Positions 28,066 to 36,725 of a stretch of DNA of 64,000 nucleotides are shown here, in pieces (the first letter of the stretch is position 1; every line of letters starts with the position of its first letter). The notes under the pieces are model-generated. The model searched no databases. It worked only from the letters and a program-made list of their open reading frames with translations, and was not told the DNA's origin. Source of the stretch: an uncultured Blautia sp. (GTDB lineage Bacteria; Bacillota; Clostridia; Lachnospirales; Lachnospiraceae); the NCBI GenBank assembly GCA_900542045.1, contig UQMI01000008.1, forward strand, positions 12,832-76,831, written 5' to 3'. Position numbers and translations under genes: made by a program.

Positions 28066-28416
28066 TCATGACAGCATTCCTCCCAGAATGCCGCCGGCCA
28101 GACACATGCCCAAAGTAGTCAGCGCCTGAGAAGCATTCATATAAATCTGCTTCTCGGATATCCAGGACACTCCCACAAGAAGAGTGAAGTAACAGACACC
28201 CAGAAGAAGTCCCCATAAATATTTTCTATTCCCAATCTTTTTTCCCAGCACGAATCCTCCCAGGAAGCAGGAAAGTATGTACACGACTACAATCCCCATT
28301 TCCACCACAGTTTCCTGCAAATCCATTTTATAAAGAAGAAACGCCAGAAGAAGCAGAAAGACTCCTGTCACCAGATAGGAACAGAGCAAAGAACGCAACA
28401 GTGATTTTATCTTCAT
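28066..28416 (-). CDS. TIGR04086-type small membrane protein
   Basis: A 116-residue protein with four hydrophobic helices and short loops (LLCSYLVTGVFLLLLAFLLY, MGIVVVYILSCFLGGFVLG, YLWGLLLGVCYFTLLVGVSW, LTTLGMCLAGGILGGML). It resembles the TIGR04086 family, which is often found beside SCIFF genes in Clostridia. Function is unknown. The ATG at 28416 is chosen: GGGAGGG lies 7 bases before it, while the longer frame starts with TTG inside a terminator hairpin. That hairpin contains the ribosome binding site. Confidence 0.82.
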   Translation of the reverse strand: MKIKSLLRSLLCSYLVTGVFLLLLAFLLYKMDLQETVVEMGIVVVYILSCFLGGFVLGKKIGNRKYLWGLLLGVCYFTLLVGVSWISEKQIYMNASQALTTLGMCLAGGILGGMLS

Positions 28417-28420
28417 AAAA

Positions 28421-28452
28421 CAACCCTCCCACTTCAATATATGGGAGGGTTG
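28421..28452 (-). terminator. Terminator hairpin that also holds the next gene's ribosome binding site
   Basis: An 11-bp perfect stem (CAACCCTCCCA with its complement) with a 10-base loop and T4, 12 bases past the stop of the surface protein gene. The 3' arm, TGGGAGGG, is the ribosome binding site of the TIGR04086 gene, which starts at 28416. Confidence 0.8.
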
Positions 28453-28464
28453 TACGTGATATGC

Positions 28465-30129
28465 TTATTTTTTTCTTCTGTTCAGCATGGAAAACACAAC
28501 TGCCAGGATTACCAGCAATGCGCCAATGCCAATAAGAACAAACGGCATGATATTGGTGGTATCTCCGGTTTTTACCGTCTTTACAGAAGAAGAACTGCTG
28601 CCAGATGCACTTCTGTTCGTGTTGCTGCCGGAACTGGAAGAACTCTGTTTTGAACTTCCAGAATTGCTGCTTCCTGTGCTGCTTCCTGTATTGACGGAAG
28701 AAGAACTGCTGCTGTTATTACTGCTGCTACTGCTTCCTGTGGAGGAGCCGGAACTGTTCCCGGTTGTGCTGTTCCCGGAAGAACTGCTGCTTCCATATCC
28801 ATTATCCGCGATATCCCCACCTACCAGCGGTTTGCTTCCTGCAATTCCAAAGGGACTGAAGGAATCGGTGGAGAACACCATTGTGCTTCCGTATACCTCC
28901 GGAACGATTGTCTCAATCGACCCATCCGGACGGATATGCTGGATTGTATATTCATAGCCTTCGATAGCCGGCATGGTTACCTGAACAGACTCTCCTTCCG
29001 GAATCGTATATTCTGTATCATTCAGCAAATCCCAGAGCTGAAATTCATATGCCTGGAAAGTAGAAGCATCCTCCGCATTGGTGAATGCAAATCCGGAACC
29101 ATCTGACACACGGAACTGCACATACCAGGGAAGAAAATCCGCGGATACGGTAATCCCCTGACTGGTATGATTGGCAGCTGCCGCTGCCGCCTGTTCTTCC
29201 AGGGTCATATCTTCCGATACTGTCTCCGGCCGCTCCTCTTCCATGACAAGCTCCATGGGATTGTCCGGAATCTCTGTAATCTCCGGCTTTTCTGTTACTT
29301 CCGGGTTCTCAGAAGGCTTTTCTGCGGAATCTTCTGTCTCACCGGCAGCCTCTGTCTCATCAGCAGATTCTGTTCCGTCCGCCGAATCTCCTTTGTCCTG
29401 ACCGGAACTGTCAGAACTCTCTTCCCCGTCATCTTCCAGAGAATCTGTGGAATCTTCTTCCTTCGGATCTTCTTTTTCTGTATCTTCTTTCAGATCTGCA
29501 TCTTCTTCCAGATCTTCAGCGGTTCCTTCATTCCCAATGTCTTCGTCCGACTCTGTGCTGTCCTGTCTGTCCTCTGCATTCTCTTCGTCCGGATCCGGTG
29601 TCACAGTCACTTCCGGCAACTGTGTAGGCTCCGGCGTAACCGATGGTGTCTCCGTAATCTCAGGAGTTTCTGTAACTGTCGGTGTCTCCGTCACGGCCGG
29701 TGTGGTCGGTGTCTCCGTTGCTGCCGGAGTTTCTGTCACTGCCGGCGCCAGACTCTTCACATACACGGTCACTGTACCGGTCACTGTCCGCTTCTCACTG
29801 TTAAATCCTTTTACATTTGAAAAATCTTCTGTACAATTGCTGTCTGCTGTAAATATCACTTCGTACGAACTGGAATAAGAAGAAGGAACTGCCTTATCAT
29901 CTTTCCATTTCAGAGTTCCATAACTGCTGGCCGGCAGAGAAATCTTCGATAATGCCTTTGGCGTATCGACAGTAACAGAAGCCGGTATCAAATCCCCTTT
30001 CTCCAGACTCTTGCTCTCTGCAAAAATCAAATGCACACTGATACTGGTCAGCATAAGACACATGGCAACCATTGTTCCAAACAACCGAAACAAACGTTTA
30101 CGCATTCTCTCTCTTTTTCTTTTATTCAT
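28465..30129 (-). CDS. Large Ser/Thr/acid-rich surface protein with sortase-like C-terminal anchor
   Basis: A 554-residue secreted protein. A signal peptide (residues 9-39) is followed by a small globular part (40-125), a Thr/Pro-rich stalk of TETP repeats (126-175), a very acidic stretch (175-300), a second globular part (about 330-455), and a linker almost wholly Ser/Gly/Asn (465-515). The end has KTGD near residue 520, a 20-residue membrane helix and NRRKK. This tail layout is that of a sortase substrate, with KTGD in place of LPxTG; no sortase gene is in the window. Role (adhesion, wall protein) is not established. The repeated codons make the DNA low in complexity. Confidence 0.82.
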   Translation of the reverse strand: MNKRKRERMRKRLFRLFGTMVAMCLMLTSISVHLIFAESKSLEKGDLIPASVTVDTPKALSKISLPASSYGTLKWKDDKAVPSSYSSSYEVIFTADSNCTEDFSNVKGFNSEKRTVTGTVTVYVKSLAPAVTETPAATETPTTPAVTETPTVTETPEITETPSVTPEPTQLPEVTVTPDPDEENAEDRQDSTESDEDIGNEGTAEDLEEDADLKEDTEKEDPKEEDSTDSLEDDGEESSDSSGQDKGDSADGTESADETEAAGETEDSAEKPSENPEVTEKPEITEIPDNPMELVMEEERPETVSEDMTLEEQAAAAAANHTSQGITVSADFLPWYVQFRVSDGSGFAFTNAEDASTFQAYEFQLWDLLNDTEYTIPEGESVQVTMPAIEGYEYTIQHIRPDGSIETIVPEVYGSTMVFSTDSFSPFGIAGSKPLVGGDIADNGYGSSSSSGNSTTGNSSGSSTGSSSSSNNSSSSSSVNTGSSTGSSNSGSSKQSSSSSGSNTNRSASGSSSSSVKTVKTGDTTNIMPFVLIGIGALLVILAVVFSMLNRRKK

Positions 30130-30272
30130 TTTATTCGCACCTCATCTATATATAAGAAGGAAGAAAGCTTCCGCTTTCCCCACAATAATTCAATTCACAT
30201 GGTCTTTCTAAACTGCGACTGTATTATATCATATTTTTTCCTTTTTCGACACCCCCTAATTATATTTTTTTC

Positions 30273-30875
30273 TCATTTTAATTTCATTAACAGAGAAAAC
30301 TGACAGAAAATCCGTTTCACTTCTTCTGTTACCTCTTCAATCCCCTTTTCTGTCTCTGCCCAGTTTTCCTTTGTAATCCCATCAACTGATACCGGAGCCA
30401 CATAAAACTCAGTTTCCGGGTACAGCAGCTGATAATACATCAGAGTTCTTCCTGCATGATAATTTTTACAGCACAAAATTGCCTTTTTTACGGATATTCC
30501 AGCCTGCTCTGTGACTTTTCTGGAAAAAACAGCATTTTCATAAGTATACGTGGCCTGCTCCTCCCGAAGGATCGCCTCCTCCGGCACACCGTGGTACAGA
30601 AGAACCCTCTGCAGGAATTGCCACTCCGTTTCAAATCCCGTACCATAAACATCGCACTCTTGTCCCGCTTTTTCAAATGCCCCAACCGTTACACTATACT
30701 TGCCGCTGGGCAATATTCTGGCCGAACGTCCTTCCTGATAAAGCTCTGCCGCTTTCCGTGCCATATGCGGATACCCGTTTCCCGGCACAAAAATAATATC
30801 CGCCTGTTCAGGAAGCTGATCTTCTACAAAAATGCTGTCCCGGATTTTTTCCAGAAAATCATGATATCTTCTCAT
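30273..30875 (-). CDS. YdcF-family (DUF218) protein
   Basis: A 200-residue protein of the YdcF/DUF218 fold. Family segments are DIIFVPGNGYPHMARKAAELY, a central ATYTYENAVFSRKVTEQAG with the conserved E-N-A, and ILCCKNYHAGRTLMYYQ. Members bind nucleotides or act on envelope precursors, but no reaction is firmly known. There is no signal peptide or membrane helix, unlike the long ElyC type. It stands alone, with repeat copy 2 in the gap upstream. Confidence 0.85.
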   Translation of the reverse strand: MRRYHDFLEKIRDSIFVEDQLPEQADIIFVPGNGYPHMARKAAELYQEGRSARILPSGKYSVTVGAFEKAGQECDVYGTGFETEWQFLQRVLLYHGVPEEAILREEQATYTYENAVFSRKVTEQAGISVKKAILCCKNYHAGRTLMYYQLLYPETEFYVAPVSVDGITKENWAETEKGIEEVTEEVKRIFCQFSLLMKLK

Positions 30876-30937
30876 AATGTATCCTCCTGCGCTTTCACTT
30901 TTTTTCTTACTGACCGTTCAGGAACCGCACTGCGGAA

Positions 30938-30994
30938 GGACACAAGATGTGTCCCGATGCAGGCGGAGAATCCTGCCTGGCAGGATTCTTTTTT
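30938..30994 (+). terminator. Copy 2 of the structured repeat, in orphan orientation
   Basis: Read rightwards: GGACACA/TGTGTCC hairpin (30938-30954), a CCCGATGCAGGCGG linker, then AATCCTGCC/GGCAGGATT (30969-30987) with a T6 tail. The first hairpin differs in sequence from copies 1 and 3 but keeps full pairing. The T tail points rightwards, yet neighbouring genes are leftward. Confidence 0.7.
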
Positions 30995-31001
30995 ATAAAC
31001 T

Positions 31002-31769
31002 TTATCGGGTAGTAAGATACGTAGAATATCCTGCGTTCCGCAGCCTTTGTTCCATCCGGACTGCATTATCCAGCTGCAGATAAGCTCCCACCTGTACTTT
31101 ATACATTCCGTCATCTGCTAATAAAAACGCCGGATATCCTTCCGCCTGAAGCTGGTACAAAAGCCGATCCGCATAGGGCCTCTGCGCGTAGGTTCCCACC
31201 TGTACCCGATAATAAGTGGGACCTTCCACATCTTCTTCATTTAAAGTGCCCAAAATTGCATTGGCAATGGCCTGGGCCAATTCATCAAACCGTGTGTCAA
31301 ATATTTCGTTGTCCTTATCCGAATTAATGAACCCTGCCTCCACCAGCAATGCCGGCATTCTGGTCCTGCGCAGCACCACCAGCCCGGGTCTCTCCTTGAC
31401 ACCGATTTCCCGAAAGCCCACCGTTCCCATGGCACCCAGGATATTCTCCGCCATCTCATACTTGATACCAGATTTATCATAAACCAGAACTTCTGCTCCG
31501 TTATACTGATTAGGGGCAGGACTGGAATTCCTGTGGAACGAAATAAAATAATCCGCTCCGGAACGATTGGCAATCGAAGCTTTCTCAAACGGCGTCTGAT
31601 AAATGTCTGTAGTCCGTGTATACTCCACATCTACCCCATTGTTTTTCAAAATTTCCCCAACAGCCATTGTCAGCCGCAGAGTATCATCTTTTTCCTGCCT
31701 ATCCTGATAAACCGCACCTGGATCGGTTCCCCCGTGACCTGCATCCAGCATTATTTTATATTCCGGCAA
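31002..31769 (-). CDS. N-acetylmuramoyl-L-alanine amidase with SPOR-like domain
   Basis: A 255-residue cell wall hydrolase that cuts the amide bond between muramic acid and the stem peptide. The Amidase_3 domain (residues 1-180) has MLDAGHGGTDPGA with the zinc His, YTRTTD, the second zinc His in ISFHRNSSP, and catalytic Glu in LLVEAGFINSD. Residues 185-255 form a SPOR-type peptidoglycan-binding domain (YYRVQVGTYAQRPYADRLLY). The start is TTG with AAGGAG 9 bases before it. No signal peptide is visible, so export must be by another route or the N-terminus is longer; this resembles CwlD-like relatives only in part. Confidence 0.9.
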   Translation of the reverse strand: MPEYKIMLDAGHGGTDPGAVYQDRQEKDDTLRLTMAVGEILKNNGVDVEYTRTTDIYQTPFEKASIANRSGADYFISFHRNSSPAPNQYNGAEVLVYDKSGIKYEMAENILGAMGTVGFREIGVKERPGLVVLRRTRMPALLVEAGFINSDKDNEIFDTRFDELAQAIANAILGTLNEEDVEGPTYYRVQVGTYAQRPYADRLLYQLQAEGYPAFLLADDGMYKVQVGAYLQLDNAVRMEQRLRNAGYSTYLTTR

Positions 31770-31893
31770 AGTGATTTCTCCTTGAAAAATTCTTTCATAT
31801 TAATATATGTCATTCTTTTAAAATTGCCAGATATACCCGGCGGATTTCGTAACAGCAAATGTGCGTCGGCACAGATCTTTCCAGATTAAAAAA

Positions 31894-34080
31894 CTATTTC
31901 AGATTCAGACCGCTGAGGGCTTCTGCCAGTGCATTATTCACCGGCGTTTCTGCCTCTTTCTTTTGTTTACGCATATAATTCTGCACATCTCTTTTGCTGA
32001 CGCCAGCTCCCTCTTTCTGCCTTCTGGACTGGAAAGAGGACAGTTTTTCCTTATAGCCGCAGGTGCAGATAAAGGTCTCTTCCTTCCCTTTGACATACAG
32101 TTCCATACGCTTATGACACTTGGGGCATCGGGCATTGGTTGTCCGTGAAATGGTTTCACGGTAGCCGCATTCCCTGTCCTGGCAGACAAGCATTTTACTG
32201 TTCTTTCCATTAACCGCCAGAAGGCGCTTGCCGCAGTTGGGGCAGATCTTGTTAGTCAGATTGTCATGACGGAACTGTCCTTCTCCGGCCCGGATTTCCT
32301 GTACGATTTCTCTGGTGTATTCCCGTATGTCTCTGATAAACTGTTCCTGCCTGAGTTTTCCGCTGGCGATCCTGGAAAGCTTCATCTCCCAGTCTGCCGT
32401 CAGCTCCGGCTTCTTCAGATCCTCCGGTACCAGTTCCAGAAGCTGTCTGGCTTTGGAAGTAATATGGATTTCATTTCCCTTTTTCTCCATCAGAAATGAA
32501 TGGAACAGTTTTTCGATGATATCCGCTCTGGTGGCTACCGTACCAAGACCGCCGGTCTCTCCAAGGGTCCTGACGGCATCGGCATCTCTGGTCTTCATAT
32601 ATTTTACCGGATTTTCCATTGCCGCCAGCAAAGTAGCCTCTGTAAAACGGGCCGGTGGCTTTGTCTTTCCTGTCGTGACCGACGTCTGCAGGATGGGCAG
32701 ACTCTCTCCCTGCTTCAGCTCTGGAAGAATCTGTTCCCGCACATTCTCTTCTTCTGTTTCCTCCAGAATATCTTCTTGCTCATAGACCGCTTTCCAGCCC
32801 GGATCTTGTACTGTCTTTCCTCTGGCGGTGAACAGCTGGTCACCTGCCTTTGCCGTTACGGTTGCCTGTTCATAGACGAACGCCGGATACAGCACACTGA
32901 TAAAACGACGCACTACCATATCATAAATTTTCCGTTCTTCACTGGTCATCTGACCAAGCTGCACAAACTGCTCCGTGGGAATGATCGCATGGTGATCGCT
33001 GACCTTTTTGTCATCTACAAAGCTGCTGTTAACCGTCACCGGTCTGCGCAGAGCCACAGCCGCAGCAGTTTTATACGGCCCTACCCCACAGGCGGAAAGA
33101 CGCTCACGGATCGTTGGCACCACATCTTTCCCAATATAGCGTGAATCGGTACGAGGATAGGTCAGCACTTTATGGTTTTCATACAGACGCTGCATAATAT
33201 TTAAAGTCTCCTTGGCAGAAAACCCGTATTTCTGGTTTGCCTCTCTCTGCAGCGTAGTCAGGTCATACAAACCAGGTGACAGCATCTTCTTTTTCTTCTT
33301 TTCCACAGAAATGATCTGCAGGGTCTGATCCTGCAGTCGGCTTCGGATACCTTCTATTTTTTCTTTCTGGAACGACCGGGTATTGCCTTTCTCATCTCTC
33401 CAGGTCCATACCAATCCCTTTGTCCGCAGCTGTATACCATAGTACTCTTTCGGGACAAACTCCCGTATCTCCTGCTCTCTGGCAGCAATCATAGCCAGCG
33501 TAGGTGTCTGTACTCTGCCGCAGGAAAGCTGCGCATTGTACTTACAGGTCAAAGCTCTGGTTCCATTGATTCCCACCAGCCAGTCTGCTTCCGCCCTGGC
33601 CACTGCCGCATGATACAGATTTTCATAGGCTCTTCCATCTTTGAGCTGCGCAAATCCCTGGGAAATAGCCCGATCCGTAACAGAAGAAATCCAGAGCCGC
33701 CGTACCGGTTTCCTGCATCCTGCCTTTTCCAGGATCCATCTGGCCACCAACTCTCCCTCTCTTCCTGCGTCTGTGGCAATGATCACCTCCGAAATATCTT
33801 TGCGGAACAACTGATTCTTCACATTCTGATACTGCTTGGAAGTCTGGCGGATCACAACCAGTTTCATTTTTTCCGGTATCATGGGAAGCGTATCCATGTT
33901 CCACTGAACATATTTTTTATCGTATTCCTCTGGATCCGCCAGAGTCACCAGATGCCCAAGAGCCCAGGTGACCACATATTTCGCTCCCTCCAGATATCCG
34001 CCGCCTTTCTGACTGCAGCGCAGCACTCTGGCTATGTCTCTGGCCACAGATGGTTTTTCTGCCAATACTAATGCCTTCAT
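31894..34080 (-). CDS. topB: DNA topoisomerase III
   Basis: A 728-residue type IA topoisomerase. The Toprim domain (residues 1-135) opens with MKALVLAEKPSVARDIARVL and has ATDAGREGELV. The active-site Tyr is in LTYPRTDSRYI (around 310). The C-terminus has two zinc-ribbon-like motifs (CPNCGKRLL...CQDRECGY and CPKCHKRME...CTCGY), then a basic tail. It relaxes or decatenates single-stranded DNA crossings. Its ATG overlaps the stop of the DUF134 gene by 4 bases, so both are read from one message. Confidence 0.96.
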   Translation of the reverse strand: MKALVLAEKPSVARDIARVLRCSQKGGGYLEGAKYVVTWALGHLVTLADPEEYDKKYVQWNMDTLPMIPEKMKLVVIRQTSKQYQNVKNQLFRKDISEVIIATDAGREGELVARWILEKAGCRKPVRRLWISSVTDRAISQGFAQLKDGRAYENLYHAAVARAEADWLVGINGTRALTCKYNAQLSCGRVQTPTLAMIAAREQEIREFVPKEYYGIQLRTKGLVWTWRDEKGNTRSFQKEKIEGIRSRLQDQTLQIISVEKKKKKMLSPGLYDLTTLQREANQKYGFSAKETLNIMQRLYENHKVLTYPRTDSRYIGKDVVPTIRERLSACGVGPYKTAAAVALRRPVTVNSSFVDDKKVSDHHAIIPTEQFVQLGQMTSEERKIYDMVVRRFISVLYPAFVYEQATVTAKAGDQLFTARGKTVQDPGWKAVYEQEDILEETEEENVREQILPELKQGESLPILQTSVTTGKTKPPARFTEATLLAAMENPVKYMKTRDADAVRTLGETGGLGTVATRADIIEKLFHSFLMEKKGNEIHITSKARQLLELVPEDLKKPELTADWEMKLSRIASGKLRQEQFIRDIREYTREIVQEIRAGEGQFRHDNLTNKICPNCGKRLLAVNGKNSKMLVCQDRECGYRETISRTTNARCPKCHKRMELYVKGKEETFICTCGYKEKLSSFQSRRQKEGAGVSKRDVQNYMRKQKKEAETPVNNALAEALSGLNLK

Positions 34081-34754
34081 CCTTTACATTCCTCCGGTCT
34101 TTCACTATTTCGTTCCCGTCGCGTACTTCCCCCTCCGCTCAGAAAGGAAAGCACCTGCATATCTGCATCTCCCTCTGCTCCGGGATAGATACGGATTTCT
34201 CTCTCTGCCAGCGCATTTCTGGCTCCCGCTCCGATTCCTCCGCAGATTACGATCTGTACTGCCTCACGGCTCAGAAGATCTGCCAGCATTCGTCTGGAAT
34301 ATTCTCCCGAATCCAGAATCCGGGTATCTGTAACCTGATTCTGTACCACATCGTACAGCTTAAAGCATCTGGCTCTTCCAAAATGCGGAAAGATCCTGCC
34401 ATCCTCCCAGGGGACGGCAATCCGTGTCCTGGGCTTCTCCTTCCTTTCAGAAATTTCTGTACCTCTGTTATCCAGAGAATAATTTCCTCCTTCAATTTCC
34501 AGAGTTCCTCCTTCCACCAGATACCGGGCCAGCTTCCCACGGGCAGAAGTGTAAAGACTCTGTACCGTAGCCCTTCCCACTTCCATGGACGCCGCACATT
34601 CTTCCTGGGTCATGCCCAGATAATCAATCAGACGGATGGCTTCAAACTCTTCCACCTGCAGCACGATCTTCATGTTTTCCTTTGCCTCTTTTGTAAAAAA
34701 GGCCCGGAATCTGGGCAGCTGGCCTACTTTTTTGCACTTGTTTGGTCTGGGCAT
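34077..34754 (-). CDS. DUF134 / NifX-NafY-domain fusion protein
   Basis: A 225-residue two-domain protein. Residues 1-100 match DUF134: MPRPNKCKKVGQLPRF, then a helix-turn-helix-like EEFEAIRLIDYLGMTQEECAASMEVGRATVQ. Residues about 125-210 match the dinitrogenase iron-molybdenum cofactor domain: TRIAVPWEDGRIFPHFGRARCFKLYDV, VICGGIGAGARNAL. Each is often a separate gene; the fusion suggests that cofactor or metal binding controls DNA binding. There is no nitrogenase gene nearby. It overlaps topB, a pairing without an obvious reason. Confidence 0.9.
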   Translation of the reverse strand: MPRPNKCKKVGQLPRFRAFFTKEAKENMKIVLQVEEFEAIRLIDYLGMTQEECAASMEVGRATVQSLYTSARGKLARYLVEGGTLEIEGGNYSLDNRGTEISERKEKPRTRIAVPWEDGRIFPHFGRARCFKLYDVVQNQVTDTRILDSGEYSRRMLADLLSREAVQIVICGGIGAGARNALAEREIRIYPGAEGDADMQVLSFLSGGGSTRRERNSERPEECKG

Positions 34755-34973
34755 CTTTTATTCCCCCTTTAAATATCCCTTTCATTCAACCAGACTCTCC
34801 GTCGGTCTGTCAATACCTATTCCTTCTTTTCTTCTGTTTTTCGTATAAGATATTTCTGTTTTTCTTTTTCTGTGATACAATTTATCCATACTGCCGGAGG
34901 CGGGCCGGTCCATCCGCCTGCGCACTTTTGACTCCGGTATTTATTGATCCATCAGCGTACAGGAGGACACAAC

Positions 34974-35897
34974 ATGTATTATTTTATCATCAATCCCAAT
35001 TCCCGTTCCGGAACCGGCCTTCGCATCTGGAGACAGCTGGAACAACAGCTGAAAAATCAGCAGATCTCCTATCAGGCCTATCTGACCGAATACGTGGGGC
35101 ACGCCAGAAAGCTGGCCCATGCCCTGTCAGATTCTGCCGTCCCCCGTACCATCGTGGTCCTGGGCGGAGACGGAACCGTCAATGAAGTTCTGGACGGATT
35201 GATTCTTTCCGACCACATTACCCTGGGGTACATTCCCGCCGGATCCGGCAATGATTTTGCCAGAGGACTGGGGATTCCCCAAAATCCCCGGAAAGCGCTG
35301 GACTGTATCCTGCATCACGGACAGATCCGGGAGATCCGGCTGGGTCAGGTGAAAGCAGATGGAAAAACCCACCGTTTCGGCACCAGCACAGGAATCGGCT
35401 ATGATGCCTCCATCTGCCATGAGAATCTGTCTTCTCCGCTGAAAAAAATGCTGAACCGTCTGCATCTTGGCAAGCTTTCCTACGTATTAATAGGTATTCG
35501 ACAGTTTTTTCTCTGGAAGCCTGCTGCTGTCACACTGTATCTGGATGACAGACGCAGACTTTTCTTTCCGAAAACGTATTTTGCAGCTGCCATGAACCTG
35601 CCCTGTGAAGGAGGGGGATTTCGTTTCTGTCCCAAAGCCAGCCCTGATACCCCTTATTTGGACGTCTGCGTAGCAGAAAATATCACCAAAGGCAAATTCA
35701 TCTGTCTGCTCCCTCTTGCTTTTTTCGGCCGGCATACCCGCTTCCAGGGCGTACACCTGTACCGCTGCCGGAAGCTTGTGATCCAGAGTGCCGTTTTGCT
35801 GCCTGTACACCGGGATGGCGAGTCCGGCGGCTACCAGTCAGAATTAATAATAAATTTAGAAAATATGCCTTTAAAAGTGATAGTCCCTGTGATATAA
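34974..35897 (+). CDS. Diacylglycerol/lipid kinase (YegS/DgkB family)
   Basis: A 307-residue soluble lipid kinase. Motifs are FIINPNSRSG at the N-terminus, VVLGGDGTVNEVLDG for ATP binding (around 65), and YIPAGSGNDFARGLGIP. It likely phosphorylates diacylglycerol, returning it to phospholipid synthesis. The ATG at 34974 has AGGAGG 7 bases before it; an upstream frame start at 34944 is not supported. It is followed after 58 bases by a PAP2 membrane protein, so the two may form a lipid phosphorylation/dephosphorylation pair. Confidence 0.93.
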   Translation: MYYFIINPNSRSGTGLRIWRQLEQQLKNQQISYQAYLTEYVGHARKLAHALSDSAVPRTIVVLGGDGTVNEVLDGLILSDHITLGYIPAGSGNDFARGLGIPQNPRKALDCILHHGQIREIRLGQVKADGKTHRFGTSTGIGYDASICHENLSSPLKKMLNRLHLGKLSYVLIGIRQFFLWKPAAVTLYLDDRRRLFFPKTYFAAAMNLPCEGGGFRFCPKASPDTPYLDVCVAENITKGKFICLLPLAFFGRHTRFQGVHLYRCRKLVIQSAVLLPVHRDGESGGYQSELIINLENMPLKVIVPVI

Positions 35898-35955
35898 TGC
35901 TTCCTGATTCAGAGAAAGGAATCCTCCAGACATAAACAGGGAGGAAGGTGACAGC

Positions 35956-36621
35956 TTGCATTCTTTTAAAAATTTTTTTAAAAAATATGGCCATGGTTTC
36001 TGGATGGCCGGTTATGCTTTTATCTATTTAATTATCTTTTTCTATCTGGAACACAGAGACGTTGCTTCCTATCATTGGATTCACACTGCTCTGGATGACG
36101 AGATTCCGTTTTGTGAATATTTTATTGTACCATACCTGCTCTGGTTTCCTTATCAGGTTTTTGCAATTTTATATTTTATTTTCTGCAACAAAAACAAACA
36201 GGAATATTACCGTCTCATTAAAATGCTTTGCATGGGCATGAGCCTTTTTTTGCTGATCTCTTTCGTATATCCCAATGGCCATCATCTTCGTCCGGATACC
36301 TTCGCAAGAGATAATTTGTTTGTACAGCTGGTACAACTGCTGTATACAGCTGATACAGCTACCAATGTACTGCCCAGTATACACGTATTCAACTCCCTGA
36401 CGGTCCACATGGCTATCGTCAACTGTCAGTCGCTCCGCAGGCACCGCTTTATCCGGATTGCTTCTCTTGTACTGACAGTGAGCATTGTACTGTCCACCAT
36501 GTTCTTAAAACAGCACTCTGTGATTGATGTCTGTTTTGGTACAGGACTTGCTTTCGCCGGTTATTTCCTGTTTTTCCGGGAACCGCGTACTTCGAAAGAA
36601 TCCTCTTCCGCCTGTATCTGA
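35956..36621 (+). CDS. PAP2-superfamily membrane phosphatase
   Basis: A 221-residue membrane protein with six hydrophobic segments and the later PAP2 motifs LPSIHVFNS (in place of PSGH) and KQHSVIDVCFG. The first motif, usually KxxxxxxRP, appears as YPNGHHLRP. Family members remove phosphate from lipid phosphates such as phosphatidic acid or undecaprenyl-PP. The start is TTG with AGGGAGGAAGG upstream. It lies directly after the lipid kinase gene and is probably co-transcribed. The SIH variant is that of the inositol phosphorylceramide synthase-like group, so a transferase role is possible. Confidence 0.85.
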   Translation: MHSFKNFFKKYGHGFWMAGYAFIYLIIFFYLEHRDVASYHWIHTALDDEIPFCEYFIVPYLLWFPYQVFAILYFIFCNKNKQEYYRLIKMLCMGMSLFLLISFVYPNGHHLRPDTFARDNLFVQLVQLLYTADTATNVLPSIHVFNSLTVHMAIVNCQSLRRHRFIRIASLVLTVSIVLSTMFLKQHSVIDVCFGTGLAFAGYFLFFREPRTSKESSSACI

Positions 36622-36646
36622 TATCTGAAGTATTTTTTCATCATAC

Positions 36647-36697
36647 AAAACAGCCTTTTCCGCAAAGCTGACCGTTCTGCCGAAAAGACTGTTTTTT
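36647..36697. terminator. Bidirectional terminator
   Basis: A long stem, AAAACAGCCTTTTC with GAAAAGACTGTTTT (one G-T pair), flanked by A and T tracts. It lies between the convergent PAP2 and glycosyltransferase genes. Confidence 0.88.
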
Positions 36698-36725
36698 ATA
36701 TCGGGCTGTTTAAATATGGATGATG

